DNA of 64,000 nt from Artemisia argyi (GCA_030686995.1 CM060706.1:143798505-143862504); one strand, 5' to 3'. Counted from the stretch's first letter, positions 1-10,500 are shown. Numbers and translations: made by a program. Notes: generated from the letters alone by a model not told the origin.

Positions 1-232
1 TCGTAGCCGAACCACTATAAATATCGTGTGTTGTGGTTTGATCTCTCTATCTCTATCTTTTCATTACTTTCGTATTTACGTTATAATTATTTGGTTAGTT
101 AGATTAAATTGTTTGTGTTGTGCAAGTGTTGAAATTCACATAAATAAGAATCGAAGATTTTATAAAACAAAGTTTTTAAAATATAAATTGACGTAAAACT
201 ATTCAACCCTCCCCCCCTTCTAGTTTTCCACA
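1..232 (+). repeat. 3' portion of 5' LTR (SIRE-like element)
   Basis: This matches the last 227 bp of the 3' LTR at 8491-8717. It ends in CCACA just before the primer binding site, where the 3' copy ends in TCACA. The missing upstream part should be about 1 kb, judging from the 1223-bp 3' LTR. Confidence 0.9.
14..22 (+). promoter_or_regulatory. LTR TATA box
   Basis: CTATAAATA, repeated in the 3' LTR near 8504-8512. It is the best TATA match in the LTR, about 200 bp before the LTR end and 280 bp before the gag ATG, which suits a U3/R promoter. Confidence 0.6.
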
Positions 233-234
233 AT

Positions 235-252
235 TGGCATCAGAGCCAGGTT
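235..252 (+). other. Primer binding site (initiator Met-tRNA type)
   Basis: TGGCATCAGAGCCAGG starts two bases after the LTR end. It matches the plant Copia consensus TGGTATCAGAGC with one T-to-C change. Confidence 0.85.
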
Positions 253-299
253 AAACAACATTTTTAAAATAAACTGTATTTTAAAACTTAAAACGATCT

Positions 300-2141
300 A
301 TGGAATCTGAAAAATATTTAGAAGGTCAATCTATGCAAAGACCACCTCTATTTGAAAGTGATGGTTTTCTTTATTGGAAAAATCGATTCGAAACTTATGT
401 GAAATCAAAAGATCTAGATCTTTGGCATGTTATTACTAATGGTGATTTTCCTCCTATACAGAATAATCCCAAAACCAAAATGGATGAAATTGTACCTTTT
501 GAAAAACAAAACAACGATTTGAAAAAGAAACTTGCTAAAAATAATGAGGCTAAAATGGTTATTTATAATGCGTTACCACGCAAAGAATATGAAAGAATTT
601 TTATGTGTAAAATCGCAAAAGATATTTGGAACTCTTTACTAATCACCCACCAAGGTAATAGTCAAGTCAAAAATAATAAAATAGATCTTCTTGTACAACA
701 ATATGAACAATTTACGATTCCGGAAGAGGAATCAATTGATAATGCTTTTGCTAGATTTAACACTATAATCACAAGTTTAAAAGCACTTGATGAGAATTTT
801 TCTAGCAAGAATTTTGTAAGGAAATTTCTTAGGGCTCTCCATCCGAAGTGGCTTGCTAAAGTGACGGCTATTGAGGAGTCAAAGAATCTATCAACTCTAC
901 AACTTGACGAGCTAATTGGAAACTTGAGAGTGTATGAGGTGATAATAAAGAAAGATTCCGAAATGGTCAAAGGAAAAAGGGAGCAAACCAAGTCAATTGC
1001 ATTGAAAGCAAAAAGGGACTCTAGTGACGAAGAATGCTCAACCTCCGAAAGTGAAGATGAAGAATATGCCATGGCCGTAAGAGATTTCAAGAAATTCTTC
1101 AAAAGACGAGGAAGATACGTTAGACAACCGTTTGATGAAAGAAAAACATTCCAAAGAAACAAGGACGACAAGACTAGCAAGAATGAAAGAAAGTGCTTCA
1201 AATGTGGAGATCCAAAATATTTTATTGGAGAATGTCCAAAATTATCAAGAAGTCAAAACCACAAGGCCTTAGTAGGAGGAGCATGGAGTGATAGTGACAA
1301 CGATGAAAAAGACACAACAAAAGAAAAAAAGTGTCTCATGGCAAGGTCTTCCGATGAGGTACGTGCTGAAACCGAATACTATAGTGATGATAATTTATCG
1401 TTAGATGGAAAAGATCTAGATAGCGAATATAGTGGATTATGCAAACTAGGACAAAAAGTCATAGCTAAAAATAAACTACTAAAACACACTAATAATAAAT
1501 TAAAGGATGAAATACTTGAATTAAAAATAAAACTACAAAAGCTAGAAAAAGGAAAAGAAAGCATTATAGAATGTAAAGAATGTCTAGTTGTTAAAAATGA
1601 GAATAAACAACTTAAGAAAGAAATTATTAGATTTGAGAAATTTGAAAATAGTATTCAATCACTTAGTAAAATAATTGGCTCTCAAAGAATTGCCAAAGAT
1701 AAAACCGGTTTAGGATACGACTCAACCGAAGCATCAACTAGTAAATCTAAAAATGTAAAGTTTGAAGGTGAAACTAGTGAACTAAAACCTTTAGAGTTAA
1801 AACCAAAATATATACTTTTGAAAGATAGATTAGTACCTATTGCAAGTGATGAAGAAATTAAAAGCTTTCATAAATTATCTTTAAAACCCGAAGTAGAACC
1901 CCCTAAGCCAAAAGTAAGATCTAAAACTCCACCACCTAGAAAACCAAATAGTCCTCATCCTAGGTCTAAAACTCCTCAACCTAGAGTAAACCAAAATAGA
2001 CGAAACTTTCACAATAATCATCAAATGTGGAACTTCAATCCGTGGGGAATGATTCCACCATACATGCACCCAAGTCAAATGCATAACGTCTTTGGACCAA
2101 ACAACTTTGGTCAAATGAGACAATGGGGACCAACAAGATGA
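300..2141 (+). CDS. gag: Copia-type gag polyprotein (UBN2 domain, zinc knuckle)
   Basis: Intact 613-codon ORF starting at the first ATG 65 bp after the primer binding site. Residues about 15-220 have the gag-pre/UBN2 pattern of plant Copia elements ([12 protein letters not shown] near the start, then helical segments with [10 protein letters not shown] and LVQQYEQF). Residues about 299-312 form a CCHC knuckle, CX2CX4-Y-X4C, in which the usual His is Tyr. Residues about 380-470 are Lys/Glu-rich coiled coil. The C-terminus is Pro/Arg-rich, with repeated SKTPPPR-like segments and a tail rich in Asn, Pro and Met. The product would form the virus-like particle and bind RNA. It ends in a stop with no pol following, so particles would need partner-supplied enzymes. 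That no stop or frameshift interrupts it suggests recent selection or recent copying. Confidence 0.85.
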   Translation: MESEKYLEGQSMQRPPLFESDGFLYWKNRFETYVKSKDLDLWHVITNGDFPPIQNNPKTKMDEIVPFEKQNNDLKKKLAKNNEAKMVIYNALPRKEYERIFMCKIAKDIWNSLLITHQGNSQVKNNKIDLLVQQYEQFTIPEEESIDNAFARFNTIITSLKALDENFSSKNFVRKFLRALHPKWLAKVTAIEESKNLSTLQLDELIGNLRVYEVIIKKDSEMVKGKREQTKSIALKAKRDSSDEECSTSESEDEEYAMAVRDFKKFFKRRGRYVRQPFDERKTFQRNKDDKTSKNERKCFKCGDPKYFIGECPKLSRSQNHKALVGGAWSDSDNDEKDTTKEKKCLMARSSDEVRAETEYYSDDNLSLDGKDLDSEYSGLCKLGQKVIAKNKLLKHTNNKLKDEILELKIKLQKLEKGKESIIECKECLVVKNENKQLKKEIIRFEKFENSIQSLSKIIGSQRIAKDKTGLGYDSTEASTSKSKNVKFEGETSELKPLELKPKYILLKDRLVPIASDEEIKSFHKLSLKPEVEPPKPKVRSKTPPPRKPNSPHPRSKTPQPRVNQNRRNFHNNHQMWNFNPWGMIPPYMHPSQMHNVFGPNNFGQMRQWGPTR

Positions 2142-2376
2142 ATTTGTCATACCTTGGCAAGCTTGGTTTTCTATCCGCTTTCACATGATCATGAAATCTC
2201 TTGAAGACTTTGAAGACTTGCTTGTTGAAAACAAAAAGGTACACGTCTCTTTTAAATTTCCATGTCAAGATTGCAAGCTTAGTCTAGTATCTAGTTTATT
2301 ATTGTTATAGCTTATTTTGTAATTACTCTTGGCTAATTTTCTTATTTTTATATATACTCATACTTATTTTCTTATA

Positions 2377-2378
<2 letters not shown>

Positions 2379-2458
<80 letters not shown>
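2379..2458. repeat. (AT)n microsatellite, left flank of Micron-like MITE
   Basis: About 80 bp of uninterrupted AT dinucleotides. Confidence 0.95.
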
Positions 2459-2460
<2 letters not shown>

Positions 2461-2462
<2 letters not shown>

Positions 2463-2636
2463 GATCCAATAAGAAGAATAATTAAAATGAGAAGGGTATG
2501 AAGTAATTCTAGCCATACATTTTTATAAGGGAGGGAAAATTTGAATGAAGATGCATCCATTTTTGTAGGTGCATCTAGAATGTGTGGTTGTGGTTACTTT
2601 TTATCCTTCCTATTTTAATTATTCTTCCTATTTGAT

Positions 2637-2639
<3 letters not shown>
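2461..2639. mobile_element. Micron-like MITE inside a (TA)n microsatellite
   Basis: About 179 bp bounded on both sides by long TA runs. The ends form a ~34-bp imperfect inverted repeat: the left begins GGATCCAATAAGAAGAATAA and the right, reverse-complemented, begins GGATCAAATAGGAAGAATAA. There is no coding capacity. Rice Micron MITEs are known for sitting within (TA)n arrays; kinship to them is inferred from placement only. Confidence 0.6.

Positions 2640-2721
<82 letters not shown>
2639..2721. repeat. (TA)n microsatellite, right flank of Micron-like MITE
   Basis: About 80 bp of TA dinucleotides directly abutting the MITE end. Confidence 0.95.
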
Positions 2722-2725
<4 letters not shown>

Positions 2726-3143
2726 ATACATACTATATGCTCTTATAACCTAGAAAACTCATTAGTTGATTTTCTAGAACTAGAAATTGTTCATTTACGA
2801 ACCTTTTCTTTTCCCCTTCTTTGGCCTTCTTGAACTTTAACGTTCAAATATACTCATGTTGATGTAGAGAAATGAGTTGAAGAACCTATGGATGAAACAA
2901 ACTCCCGTCATCTTTTGCATCCGTCTCCCTCTTTTTTTCTCGTCCTATAAACCTATATTATTTACATATATTTATATATATACATACATATATACCTTCC
3001 AAATTTTCCATCGTCGACTTGACGGCTTGATTAATTTTATCCAAAATTATCAAGAAAATTTTAATTGACGAAATGTCAAATAAAAATGTCAAGCAATTCT
3101 CTTCGTGCGAACTCTCTCCAACGTATTTTTGATTAAAAATAAA

Positions 3144-3147
<4 letters not shown>

Positions 3148-3183
<36 letters not shown>
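3148..3183. repeat. (TA)n microsatellite
   Basis: Short TA run, about 36 bp. Confidence 0.9.
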
Positions 3184-3185
<2 letters not shown>

Positions 3186-3234
3186 ACTTATTTTTATTTT
3201 CAGTATTAAAACCGCGAAAAAGTCAAATTTGACT

Positions 3235-3307
3235 GGGCGGCCCCCTTAAAATTAAGGGGACCGGCAGTACAAAAATGGGCGGCCCCTTAATGATTAAAGG
3301 GGCCGGC
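3235..3307. promoter_or_regulatory. GC-rich inverted-repeat module, copy A (double)
   Basis: Two near-palindromes of about 31 bp (3235-3265 and 3277-3307), each of the form GGGCGGCCCC-TTAA-spacer-TTAAGGGG-CCGGC. They lie upstream of an untranslated leader and spliced ORF (4398-5587). The same module occurs at 5959 and in the LTR at 7883. A shared promoter or enhancer role is inferred. Confidence 0.7.
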
Positions 3308-3494
3308 TGACAAACTCCACCCGTTTTTCTTCCTTATTCTACTTACCAAACACTCCATTTTCTTTCCCCACTCCTTCCTTGCTGCTGCTGTTCGAACCAA
3401 AAACCCAAAACCATTCAAAATCAATCCTCAAATCCTCATATCAAGGTCAATTAACAAAGGGCAAATACTTATAACACGATTAGCAACAAGTATT

Positions 3495-4391
3495 GTAAGT
3501 TTTTCATAACATATTTCTTTTAATTTCATCTAATTTGGTCATAATCATGATTAAGCATTTTATTCAATTTCTTCAATTTCATCTTTTCTTTCAAATTGAG
3601 TCTAGGAATTCCATAACTAAATTCTTCCCTTAGGATTATAATGTGTAATTAACACTAGAAACTAATAATTACAAACCCTCTTGTCGAAAATTTTTGAAAA
3701 AGTTCATACACTCATTTTCAAATTTTGCTTATACACATTGTTGAATAATACTACAAAAACTTGTTAAAACATATCACATTATGGTTTTATAACTTATTAA
3801 TCACAAAAACAAATTTTTCGGTGAAGTAAAAATATTTTTTGTTTGATAAGAGGGTGTTTGGATCATGTCCGAATAGTTTCGAACATTATTCAGTATAACC
3901 TCTACAATACATCGTCATGAATATAAGTATAAAACTAGTATTTTAGAGTTGTCAAGATATATAATTCATATATATATTGACATTTTGGTAGTAAATTTAT
4001 TTTTTTAAATAAGGAAGCGTTTGGTTTAACTAGAAAAATAGTATTTTTGAGTCAAAATATAAACCATTCTTTTCGAAACAAATAATTTGCATAAGAAACT
4101 TGTTGGAAATAACTAGTTATATAATCTAATGTACATCTAGCATATTTTCATGATATATTAAGATGTTTAAAGGGGCGTTTGCATTATCCCATAACAACTT
4201 GATAAACATCGTGAAATATATCTAACACAAGTTAAAAATAAAATTAAGGAAGATGGTAAACTACTTTTTAAGTTAAAGGTCTTTAGAGTCGAAGTTCATT
4301 TACGTTCCACATATGTCATAAAAATATAAACATTATATTTTGCCGTTAACTTGGTTTTAATTTTATTTTGTTTTGTTGTTATTATGTTTAG
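3495..4391 (+). other. Predicted 5'-UTR intron of accessory ORF A
   Basis: GTAAGT donor at 3495 follows a pyrimidine/adenine-rich leader. The acceptor TTATGTTTAG ends at 4391, six bases before the ATG at 4398. The 897 bp between are AT-rich with no ORF. The splice sites are strong by eye; splicing itself is inferred. Confidence 0.5.
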
Positions 4392-4397
4392 GTGAAA

Positions 4398-5587
4398 ATG
4401 CCCAAAGTTATTACCGAAGATATTTCCTTAACTAAAAACTATATTCCCAAAGTCTCTCAACTTCCCTCCACCTCTCCTTCCATTGCTCATTTCTATCGTC
4501 AAATTGAAGATAGAAATATTCATGAAGGTCGTGTCGTACATCCCTCCTACTATCAATCCGACTTCATCGATCGTATGTTCACAAATATCTGTTTTAAATG
4601 TCTCTTCCAAATAAATGAACCTATTATTCCTCGCTTTATTCTTGACTTCGATAGCCAAGTCAAGGTCCAAACCAATGATTTTGGTTCGATTCTCATCTCA
4701 TTCATGATCTAACATGAATTCATTACTCTAACTCTTGCACAATTCGGTCAAATTCTCCAAATTCCTTTCACCGGTCAATCCGTTTTCACAAACGAATGGG
4801 ATCTTGGTGCTCTTCAATATTCTCGTCCAACTTTTGGTCCTTATTTCTTCAAAATTCCTTCTCCACTCGAAATTCATCAAATGCTTGGGTTAACCCGTGA
4901 AACCACCACTCGAAAAATCAAATCCAAAAATGTCGATATTACCGAAAACCAAATTCTACTCAAAGAATTAAGCCCGACATGAAGCGTTGGGAAGAACTCA
5001 TTCGTGAGAATGCGTTTGGTACCGGAGGCCACCGTGACCATCTCCCGGCTAGCCTCGCTCATATGTTGTATTGTATTGTTGCCGAACAACATTACAATTT
5101 GGCTTATTTCTTTATCAAACGCATTGAACGTGCAAGAGCTACTTCTAAAGTCAATCTTCCGTATAGAATGTTCCTCACTCGTCTCTATCGTCATGTTATC
5201 GAAAACTATCCCGATCTTGATGGTAGTATCTATGAGTCCATATATCCGACCTTACATCCTCTAGTTCTTAAACAAACCCGTAATCCTCGTAGTGATAAGG
5301 GTAAATCTCGTCGTCATAGTTTCCATGGCTCATCATCTCATCAAGAGGATGACGAAGAGGATGAATTTATTCATCGTGCTCCGTCTCCCGATACGTTTCT
5401 TGAAGATTTGGAAGAACTTGAAGAAGACGATTACCTAGTGCCATCTCCTTCCTCTCAAACTAACCAAGTACTATTTGAGCGACAAACCGATTTGCTCAAT
5501 CAAAACCGAAGGATACGTGAGGATATGCGAGGAGGCTTCAAGTCCATTGCTAAGACGATTGGAGGATTGTTCAAGAAGAAGAAGTGA
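4398..5587 (+). pseudogene. Accessory ORF A: putative plant transposon protein domain (broken)
   Basis: The ATG at 4398 is chosen over the upstream in-frame GTG because the latter abuts the predicted splice acceptor. The first segment (4398-4712) holds ITEDISLTKNYIPKV and IPRFILDFDSQVKVQTNDFG, features I associate with the Asteraceae 'putative plant transposon protein' family. An in-frame TAA at 4710-4712 replaces a likely CAA. The frame stays open to about 4970, where a 1-base deletion shifts it. The rest (4979-5587) includes WEELIRENAFGTGGHRDHLP, an acidic linker and a basic KKKK tail. The role of this family in the retroelement is unknown. Two lesions make this copy a pseudogene. Confidence 0.7.
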
Positions 5588-5958
5588 TGGGGGTCTTTTA
5601 TTTGCTTTGGATGATCATGTTTTTTGTGCTATTAGTTTGTTACTTTTGTTGAATAATTGTTTCTTGTGTGCTATATTTCCGATATATTCGGAAATTAATA
5701 TTTGTTGCTATGTTTTTAGATACATTTGAACTGTGTTATTAGTTAACTTATTGTTATTAGTTGCTCTACATGTATGCATGTTTTTATACTTGATTTTAAT
5801 CTATGCTTGCATGATTTGTGTATGATTATATATATATGCTTCTCTAATAGACCAAAACTAAAATAAAATGTTCCAATAGAGCTTGCTGCAAACACAAAAC
5901 CAAAATAAACCATTTTTAGAAAAATTTTGAAATTTGGTCGTTTGGGATTTTACCAGAT
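5588..5958. other. Non-coding spacer after accessory ORF A
   Basis: AT-rich sequence, probably the 3' untranslated region of ORF A. I see no further ORF or repeat before the GC-rich module at 5959. Confidence 0.5.
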
Positions 5959-6010
5959 GGGCGGCCCCTTTAATTTTAAGGGGGTCGGCAAAGAATTAAG
6001 GGGACCGGCC
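5959..6010. promoter_or_regulatory. GC-rich inverted-repeat module, copy B
   Basis: A near-palindrome GGGCGGCCCC-TTTAATTTTAA-GGGGGTCGGC at 5959-5989, followed by a half-module AATTAAGGGGACCGGCC to 6010. It sits about 200 bp upstream of a TATA box (6157) and the ATG at 6221. Confidence 0.7.
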
Positions 6011-6156
6011 ACCTGGAACAGTTTTTACACTGTTTTCTTTTGCAACTTGTGACTTCTTTTGCTAGTCCCAGCTACCATTTCCCTTAAAAACTGAACTGAT
6101 TTTGGAATCTAACAATGCAATTTCAAATTAATACCACTTCTAAACATGATTCCATA

Positions 6157-6164
6157 CTATAAAA
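6157..6164 (+). promoter_or_regulatory. TATA box of accessory ORF B
   Basis: CTATAAAA about 60 bp before the ATG at 6221. An upstream in-frame ATG (6146) lies before this TATA box, which is why the later start was chosen. Confidence 0.55.
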
Positions 6165-6220
6165 CCCTTATACACCTTTCATCCACACTCTATTATCATC
6201 ATCAACCTCAACAATTCATC

Positions 6221-6840
6221 ATGTCATCACCAAAAACCACCACCTCCAACAAAGCCAAGAAACAAAAACTTGTTATCATCCCACCAAAACAACTATTTAT
6301 TGATCTCACTAATGAAGACAATACCGCTCCATCACCACCACCTCAATGTTCATCTCCTATTGCTCCAAATGCACCATCCAAAACACCATCAACACATGGA
6401 ACCTCCACCTCTTCCATACCATCATCATCATCCATCAATGACTACATCAACACTCACCTATCACCTCCACCAAGAGTACCACCACCACCACCTATTGAAA
6501 ATGCATCTTTAGACATCACTCTTTCATTATCACCCATCACACCTCTTGATGCACATTTTCACCATCACCACTCAACCAACCAAACTACAACCCCATCCCA
6601 TGGTGCTTACTTGAAGCCCATGGTGATACTTGCCTTTGTTGCATCCATAACCATACCATCATCTTTGGCTTGAGAGATGAACTACATTACATGTTTTCAT
6701 ACATTGAAAGCTTGTTTCCTCAACCTCCACCAACAACATCCACTCATCCACCACCAACATCAACCACACCTCCACCTCCATCAAACACACCTCCATCAAC
6801 TCCATCATCTCCACCTACAACATTGCTTCTCCCAAACTAA
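6221..6840 (+). pseudogene. Accessory ORF B: Pro/Ser/Thr-rich protein with frameshift
   Basis: From ATG 6221 the frame encodes a Lys-rich start with IIPPKQLFIDLTNED, then a low-complexity Pro/Ser/Thr/His region ending in PPPRVPPPPP and DITLSLSPITPLD. Near 6600 one base is missing and the frame changes. The downstream frame carries GDTCLCCIHNHTIIFGLRDE and a Pro/Thr-rich tail, stopping at 6838-6840. I recognise the arrangement from Asteraceae retroelement-associated hypothetical proteins, where it is continuous. The CLCC motif could bind metal, which is inference. Function unknown; broken here. Confidence 0.65.
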
Positions 6841-7041
6841 GCATGGCTCATGGTTGGAAAATAAAATTGTTTAAACCATTTTGTTGACAAGCTCTAGGAA
6901 AAGCATTTCTATTAGAGTTTTGGTTGCTTGTAAGCCTTAAGGCTTTAGTTTATTAGTTGTATTATTCATGCATCTTGGATGCATGTTGCTTGTATTTTCA
7001 TCTATTTAATGAAGTATTTTCTTCCATGCTTATATTGCTTG

Positions 7042-7044
<3 letters not shown>

Positions 7045-7133
<89 letters not shown>
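7045..7133. repeat. (TA)n microsatellite
   Basis: About 88 bp of TA repeats; forms the first half of a local tandem duplication with 7176-7254. Confidence 0.95.
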
Positions 7134-7139
<6 letters not shown>

Positions 7140-7171
7140 CATGCATATATATTGTATGTTCTAAATATTTA

Positions 7172-7258
<87 letters not shown>

Positions 7259-7290
7259 CATGCATATATATTGTATGTTCTAAATATTTT
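7134..7290. repeat. Tandem duplication of a ~37-bp unit plus microsatellite
   Basis: The segment GTTGCATGCATATATATTGT followed by ATGTTCTAAATATT occurs after each of two TA runs (7136-7170 and 7256-7290). The unit plus its microsatellite, ~120 bp, was therefore duplicated. Confidence 0.85.
7176..7254. repeat. (TA)n microsatellite
   Basis: About 79 bp of AT repeats. Confidence 0.95.
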
Positions 7291-7480
7291 TGCAAGCATT
7301 CCATATCTCGACTTGTCTTTTAACCTTAAAACGAGGGGGAGTACACATCAAGGGGGAGCTCATCCAACTTCGGTACAACCTTTTTGATGTTCACAAAAAG
7401 GGGGAGAAGTGATATAAACTCACTAAATACTTGCATATACAATAATTTTTGATTTAATGAGTTTAGATTTTTTAATCATC

Positions 7481-7493
7481 AAAAAGGGGGAGA
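7481..7493 (+). other. Polypurine tract
   Basis: AAAAAGGGGGAGA immediately upstream of the 3' LTR start; an AAAAAGGGGGAGAAG relative lies near 7396. Confidence 0.8.
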
Positions 7494-7494
7494 T

Positions 7495-8717
7495 TGTTGA
7501 TATAAATAATGCGTAAAAACGTTATTAATATTTCTCGATATCCCTATGTTTTGACGATCACAAAATATAAAATCATTAAACGTAAAATCATTACGTAAAT
7601 AAGTATTTAGTGACAAAATATCATTATATCCAACTAATTCACTTAAGGTATGAATAAACAAGTGCCTAATACATTTTATGATCAAATGAATGTTTATTTA
7701 CTAATTACAAATTATATAAAATGGTATAAACATTTTATATATTTAAGAAAAACACTTTTGGTAATTAAAGGAAAATGTTTATTTCATAATAAATATATGA
7801 ATTCAAATTTTTAACAAAATTCAGTTAAATTTTCATCAAATAAATTTTCCCCAGAAAAGACAAAAAATCTGGCCGTTTCAGTGGGCGGCCCCCTTAATTT
7901 TAAGGGGGCCGGCACACAATTAAGGGGGCCGGCATACGCTCATGTGTCAGATTTCTTTGCCAATAAATACTGGTTCAAATCTGAATTTTTTCCTCACCTT
8001 TTGCACTAAAACTTTCTGTTCTAATTCTCTCATATCATCTTCCTAAAACCTTTGATCATAAACATATTAGTTCTTGTTTTCAAGTGATACTATCCATCCT
8101 CATTCAAAGTGCAAGAGAAGAATACTCCTTTCATCTCAAATCAAGAAGTATTGAAGATTAGTTGTGTAGCTTGTATTTATTGTAAAGTTGTATAGTGATT
8201 GTAATTGGTAGATCTAGGTGGGTTTGTAAATCTAGTATTGAAGAAGTTGTAGTGTGAAGTAGAAGTAGTGTGTAGTTGTGAAGTAGTGGTGTGTATAAGT
8301 TGTGAAGAAGGCGTGTAGTGGTGTGAGATTGGTTCTAGCTGCTATTAGGACTCGACATCTAGCTTAGTGTCGTTAATTGGTGTAAGCGAAAATTGTGTAA
8401 GGTTTTTCCGCCAAAAAGAGAGTTTGTTGACATAGTGAAGAAAACTCTCGAGTAGGTGACTCGAAGAGTGGAGTAGGGCAAAGAGGTGCTTCGTAGCCGA
8501 ACCACTATAAATATCGTGTGTTGTGGTTTGATCTCTCTATCTCTATCTTTCCATTACTTTCATATTTACGTTATAATTATTTAGTTAGTTAAATTAAATT
8601 GTTTGTGTTTTGCAAGTGTTGAAATTCACATAATTAAGAATCGAAGATTTTATAAAACAAAGTTTTTAAAATATAAATTGACGTAAAACTATTCAACCCC
8701 CCTTCTAGTTTTTCACA
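7495..8717 (+). repeat. 3' LTR of SIRE-like element (1223 bp)
   Basis: Starts TGTTGATATAAATAATG after the polypurine tract and ends TTTTTCACA. It contains GC-rich module C in U3 and a TATA box near 8504. The terminal TGT/ACA is inverted as expected. Confidence 0.85.
7883..7933. promoter_or_regulatory. GC-rich inverted-repeat module, copy C (in LTR U3)
   Basis: The most perfect copy: GGGCGGCCCCC, TTAATTTTAA, GGGGGCCGGC at 7883-7913, followed by a half-module AATTAAGGGGGCCGGC to 7933. It is upstream of a CAATAAATA sequence near 7959. Confidence 0.75.
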
Positions 8718-8995
8718 TAAATATATCCATACAAAAGATTTTTTTTTTATAATATTTTTCAAAAATTTCAAAAAAAAAATCCAAAAGATCGGGTATGTTT
8801 TTTTTGGTAAACGGGTTACCCTCAGTAAAATATTATTACTCCAAAAAAATAATTAAGTACAACGGATGTAGGTGAATCACACACCTTAACTCAAAAAAGG
8901 CAAATTAAAAGCGCCTACAGTGCTTAAGACCTAACCAAGTATAAGAAATGACATGCCATTCTTGTGCAAAACAAAATAAAAACAACATATCTAAT
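8718..8995. other. Spacer between SIRE-like 3' LTR and ORF1 relic
   Basis: AT-rich, with T and A homopolymer runs near 8740-8790. I see no gene or element boundary. Confidence 0.5.
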
Positions 8996-9071
8996 CTAAC
9001 CACGGAGACTAATGTCATAAGTATTAGCAAACTTCAATTGAGCATCGGTCAGACCACAATCATCAAACTCG

Positions 9072-9140
<69 letters not shown>

Positions 9141-10500
9141 GCATCATCATCATCATAAGGGTTTTGGTCATTAGTATCTTCCTTTCATTGCTCCAATAAG
9201 CTCCTTATGCCCACTCCCCTACCACCTTTACAACCGTCGAAAGCCGTAAAATTTGAAGTTTCATCATCAAGGACTTCATCATCATCACTATCCGAGATAA
9301 CTAGATCACCAACCTTAGAAAATGGATTGCGTACCTTTTTTCCTTCTTTAACCATGTTAGGAGTGCTCTTCGAAAATCAAAGAGGAGACGCATTGGATGA
9401 ACTTGGGATGCTTACATAGTTTTCCACATTAGCCTCAAGCATATGAAGCAGCTTCCCATCATCACCAAGAAATACAAGCCTCCTTAGTAGAGTCTTTAGG
9501 AGGAGAAACTTTTGTATTATTATGAGCAACTGGATGATACTCCACTTTTTTAGTCTTAGAAACCCCAAAAACCCGCTTATAAGTGGGACCATTTTGCCTG
9601 ACAATAGTAAACCCATCATTCAACACCTCCATAGTAGCTCCCGAAACCGGACCTTTGCCTTTATAACCCGTCCCATTAACCACACGTTTAGGAGTGGCTT
9701 TAGGACCATCAACCTTCAAATGACCATAAAGCAAACATGTACCACACCGAGGTGGTTCCCACTCGTATTTAATGCAAATAGTTTCCTTAGTATACCCTTC
9801 CCCTACGAGTTTTGGAACAACCATAACTAAATTGTCACGAAAATCCTTAGAAGCATTGATTTCAATCAAAGCTATCGCATAACTGCTACGTCCCTATGAC
9901 TCCAAACACATTGTAGTATAAGAATCAAGCATCATAGAAGTACCAATTTTAGAAGCAATCAAACTTAACCAATCTAAGTATAAGCAACCATAGGGACATC
10001 GTGGAACTTCACCCATACGGGAACACAGGACAAATCTTCCTTAAGAAGACTTACCGATGGAGACCACTTATTGAAAAAGATGGGAATTCTACAAATCATC
10101 CAAGGTCCATCCCTAAGAATATCCTTAGCATCCTTTAGAAACGAGAACTTAAAGAAGAAAAAACCGTTCACGTTCATTGTAACTTTCTGAATACTATATT
10201 TACCCAAATTATTATGCACGAACCCTTCAACCACAAGAAAAGCAAGTATTTTCCCAATAAAATACCCTTAAAGCGAATTTTTCATTCCCTCGTTAACCTC
10301 CTGAATCGAACCAATGGGTAAACCCGCATCATAGTGAGCAACCTTAGGTACTTTCTCACCAATAAATCGAAAATTAGCTTTATTAGACGACGAAGGGCTG
10401 ATTTTATAAGCATAAGTCGAGGGGGCATCCACATTAGAAAAAGTCGCGAGTTTCTTAACCACATTAACATTTAAATGTATAGAAGCAAGATCGGATATGT
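8996..10500 (-). pseudogene. LINE ORF1-type DUF4283/zinc-knuckle protein, decayed
   Basis: Read on the minus strand. An N-terminal segment (~10500-10268) leads into a DUF4283-like domain (10234-9974: MNVNGFFFFKFSFLKDA, DGPWMICRIPIFFNKW, VPVWVKFHDVP). A frameshift lies near 9978 and a TAG near 9896 replaces a likely Trp codon. The knuckle follows near 9769-9740, C-x2-C-x4-H-x4-G, with the last Cys changed to Gly. The C-terminus is acidic, with a run of Asp codons supplied by a GAT repeat, then DEFDDCGLTDAQLKFANTYD and a stop at 8996-8998. Another stop breaks SLLEQ*KED. Such proteins are ORF1 of plant L1-like LINEs or related host-domesticated genes; no ORF2 follows before the adjacent LTR. Confidence 0.65.
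9071..9156. repeat. (ATC)n trinucleotide repeat encoding poly-Asp on minus strand
   Basis: About 28 TCA/ATC units with one GCA interruption near 9140. It is in frame with the ORF1-type pseudogene, so each unit is an Asp codon (GAT). Confidence 0.9.

Larger units (their letters stand above)
1..8717 (+). mobile_element. Copia (SIRE/Maximus-like) LTR retrotransposon without pol, 5' end outside window
   Basis: Positions 1-232 repeat at 8491-8717 with about seven substitutions and a shorter C-tract, so they are the tail of the 5' LTR and the end of the 3' LTR. A Met-type primer binding site follows at 235 and a polypurine tract precedes 7495. Inside lie a gag ORF and two extra broken ORFs. No protease, integrase, RT or RNase H motif is visible on either strand, so the element is non-autonomous. 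Lineage is inferred from the UBN2-type gag and from the accessory ORFs, which resemble those of Asteraceae SIRE-like elements. The TSD cannot be checked because the left end is missing. Confidence 0.85.

Noticed and set aside
662..1201. 179-aa minus-strand ORF inside gag
   Set aside because: A codon-bias shadow of the gag reading frame.
6146..6220. Upstream in-frame ATG for accessory ORF B
   Set aside because: It precedes the TATA box at 6157, so the ATG at 6221 is the better start.
7030..7299. Overlapping ORFs on both strands over the TA microsatellites
   Set aside because: They are Tyr-Ile alternations created by the TA repeat and have no coding signal.
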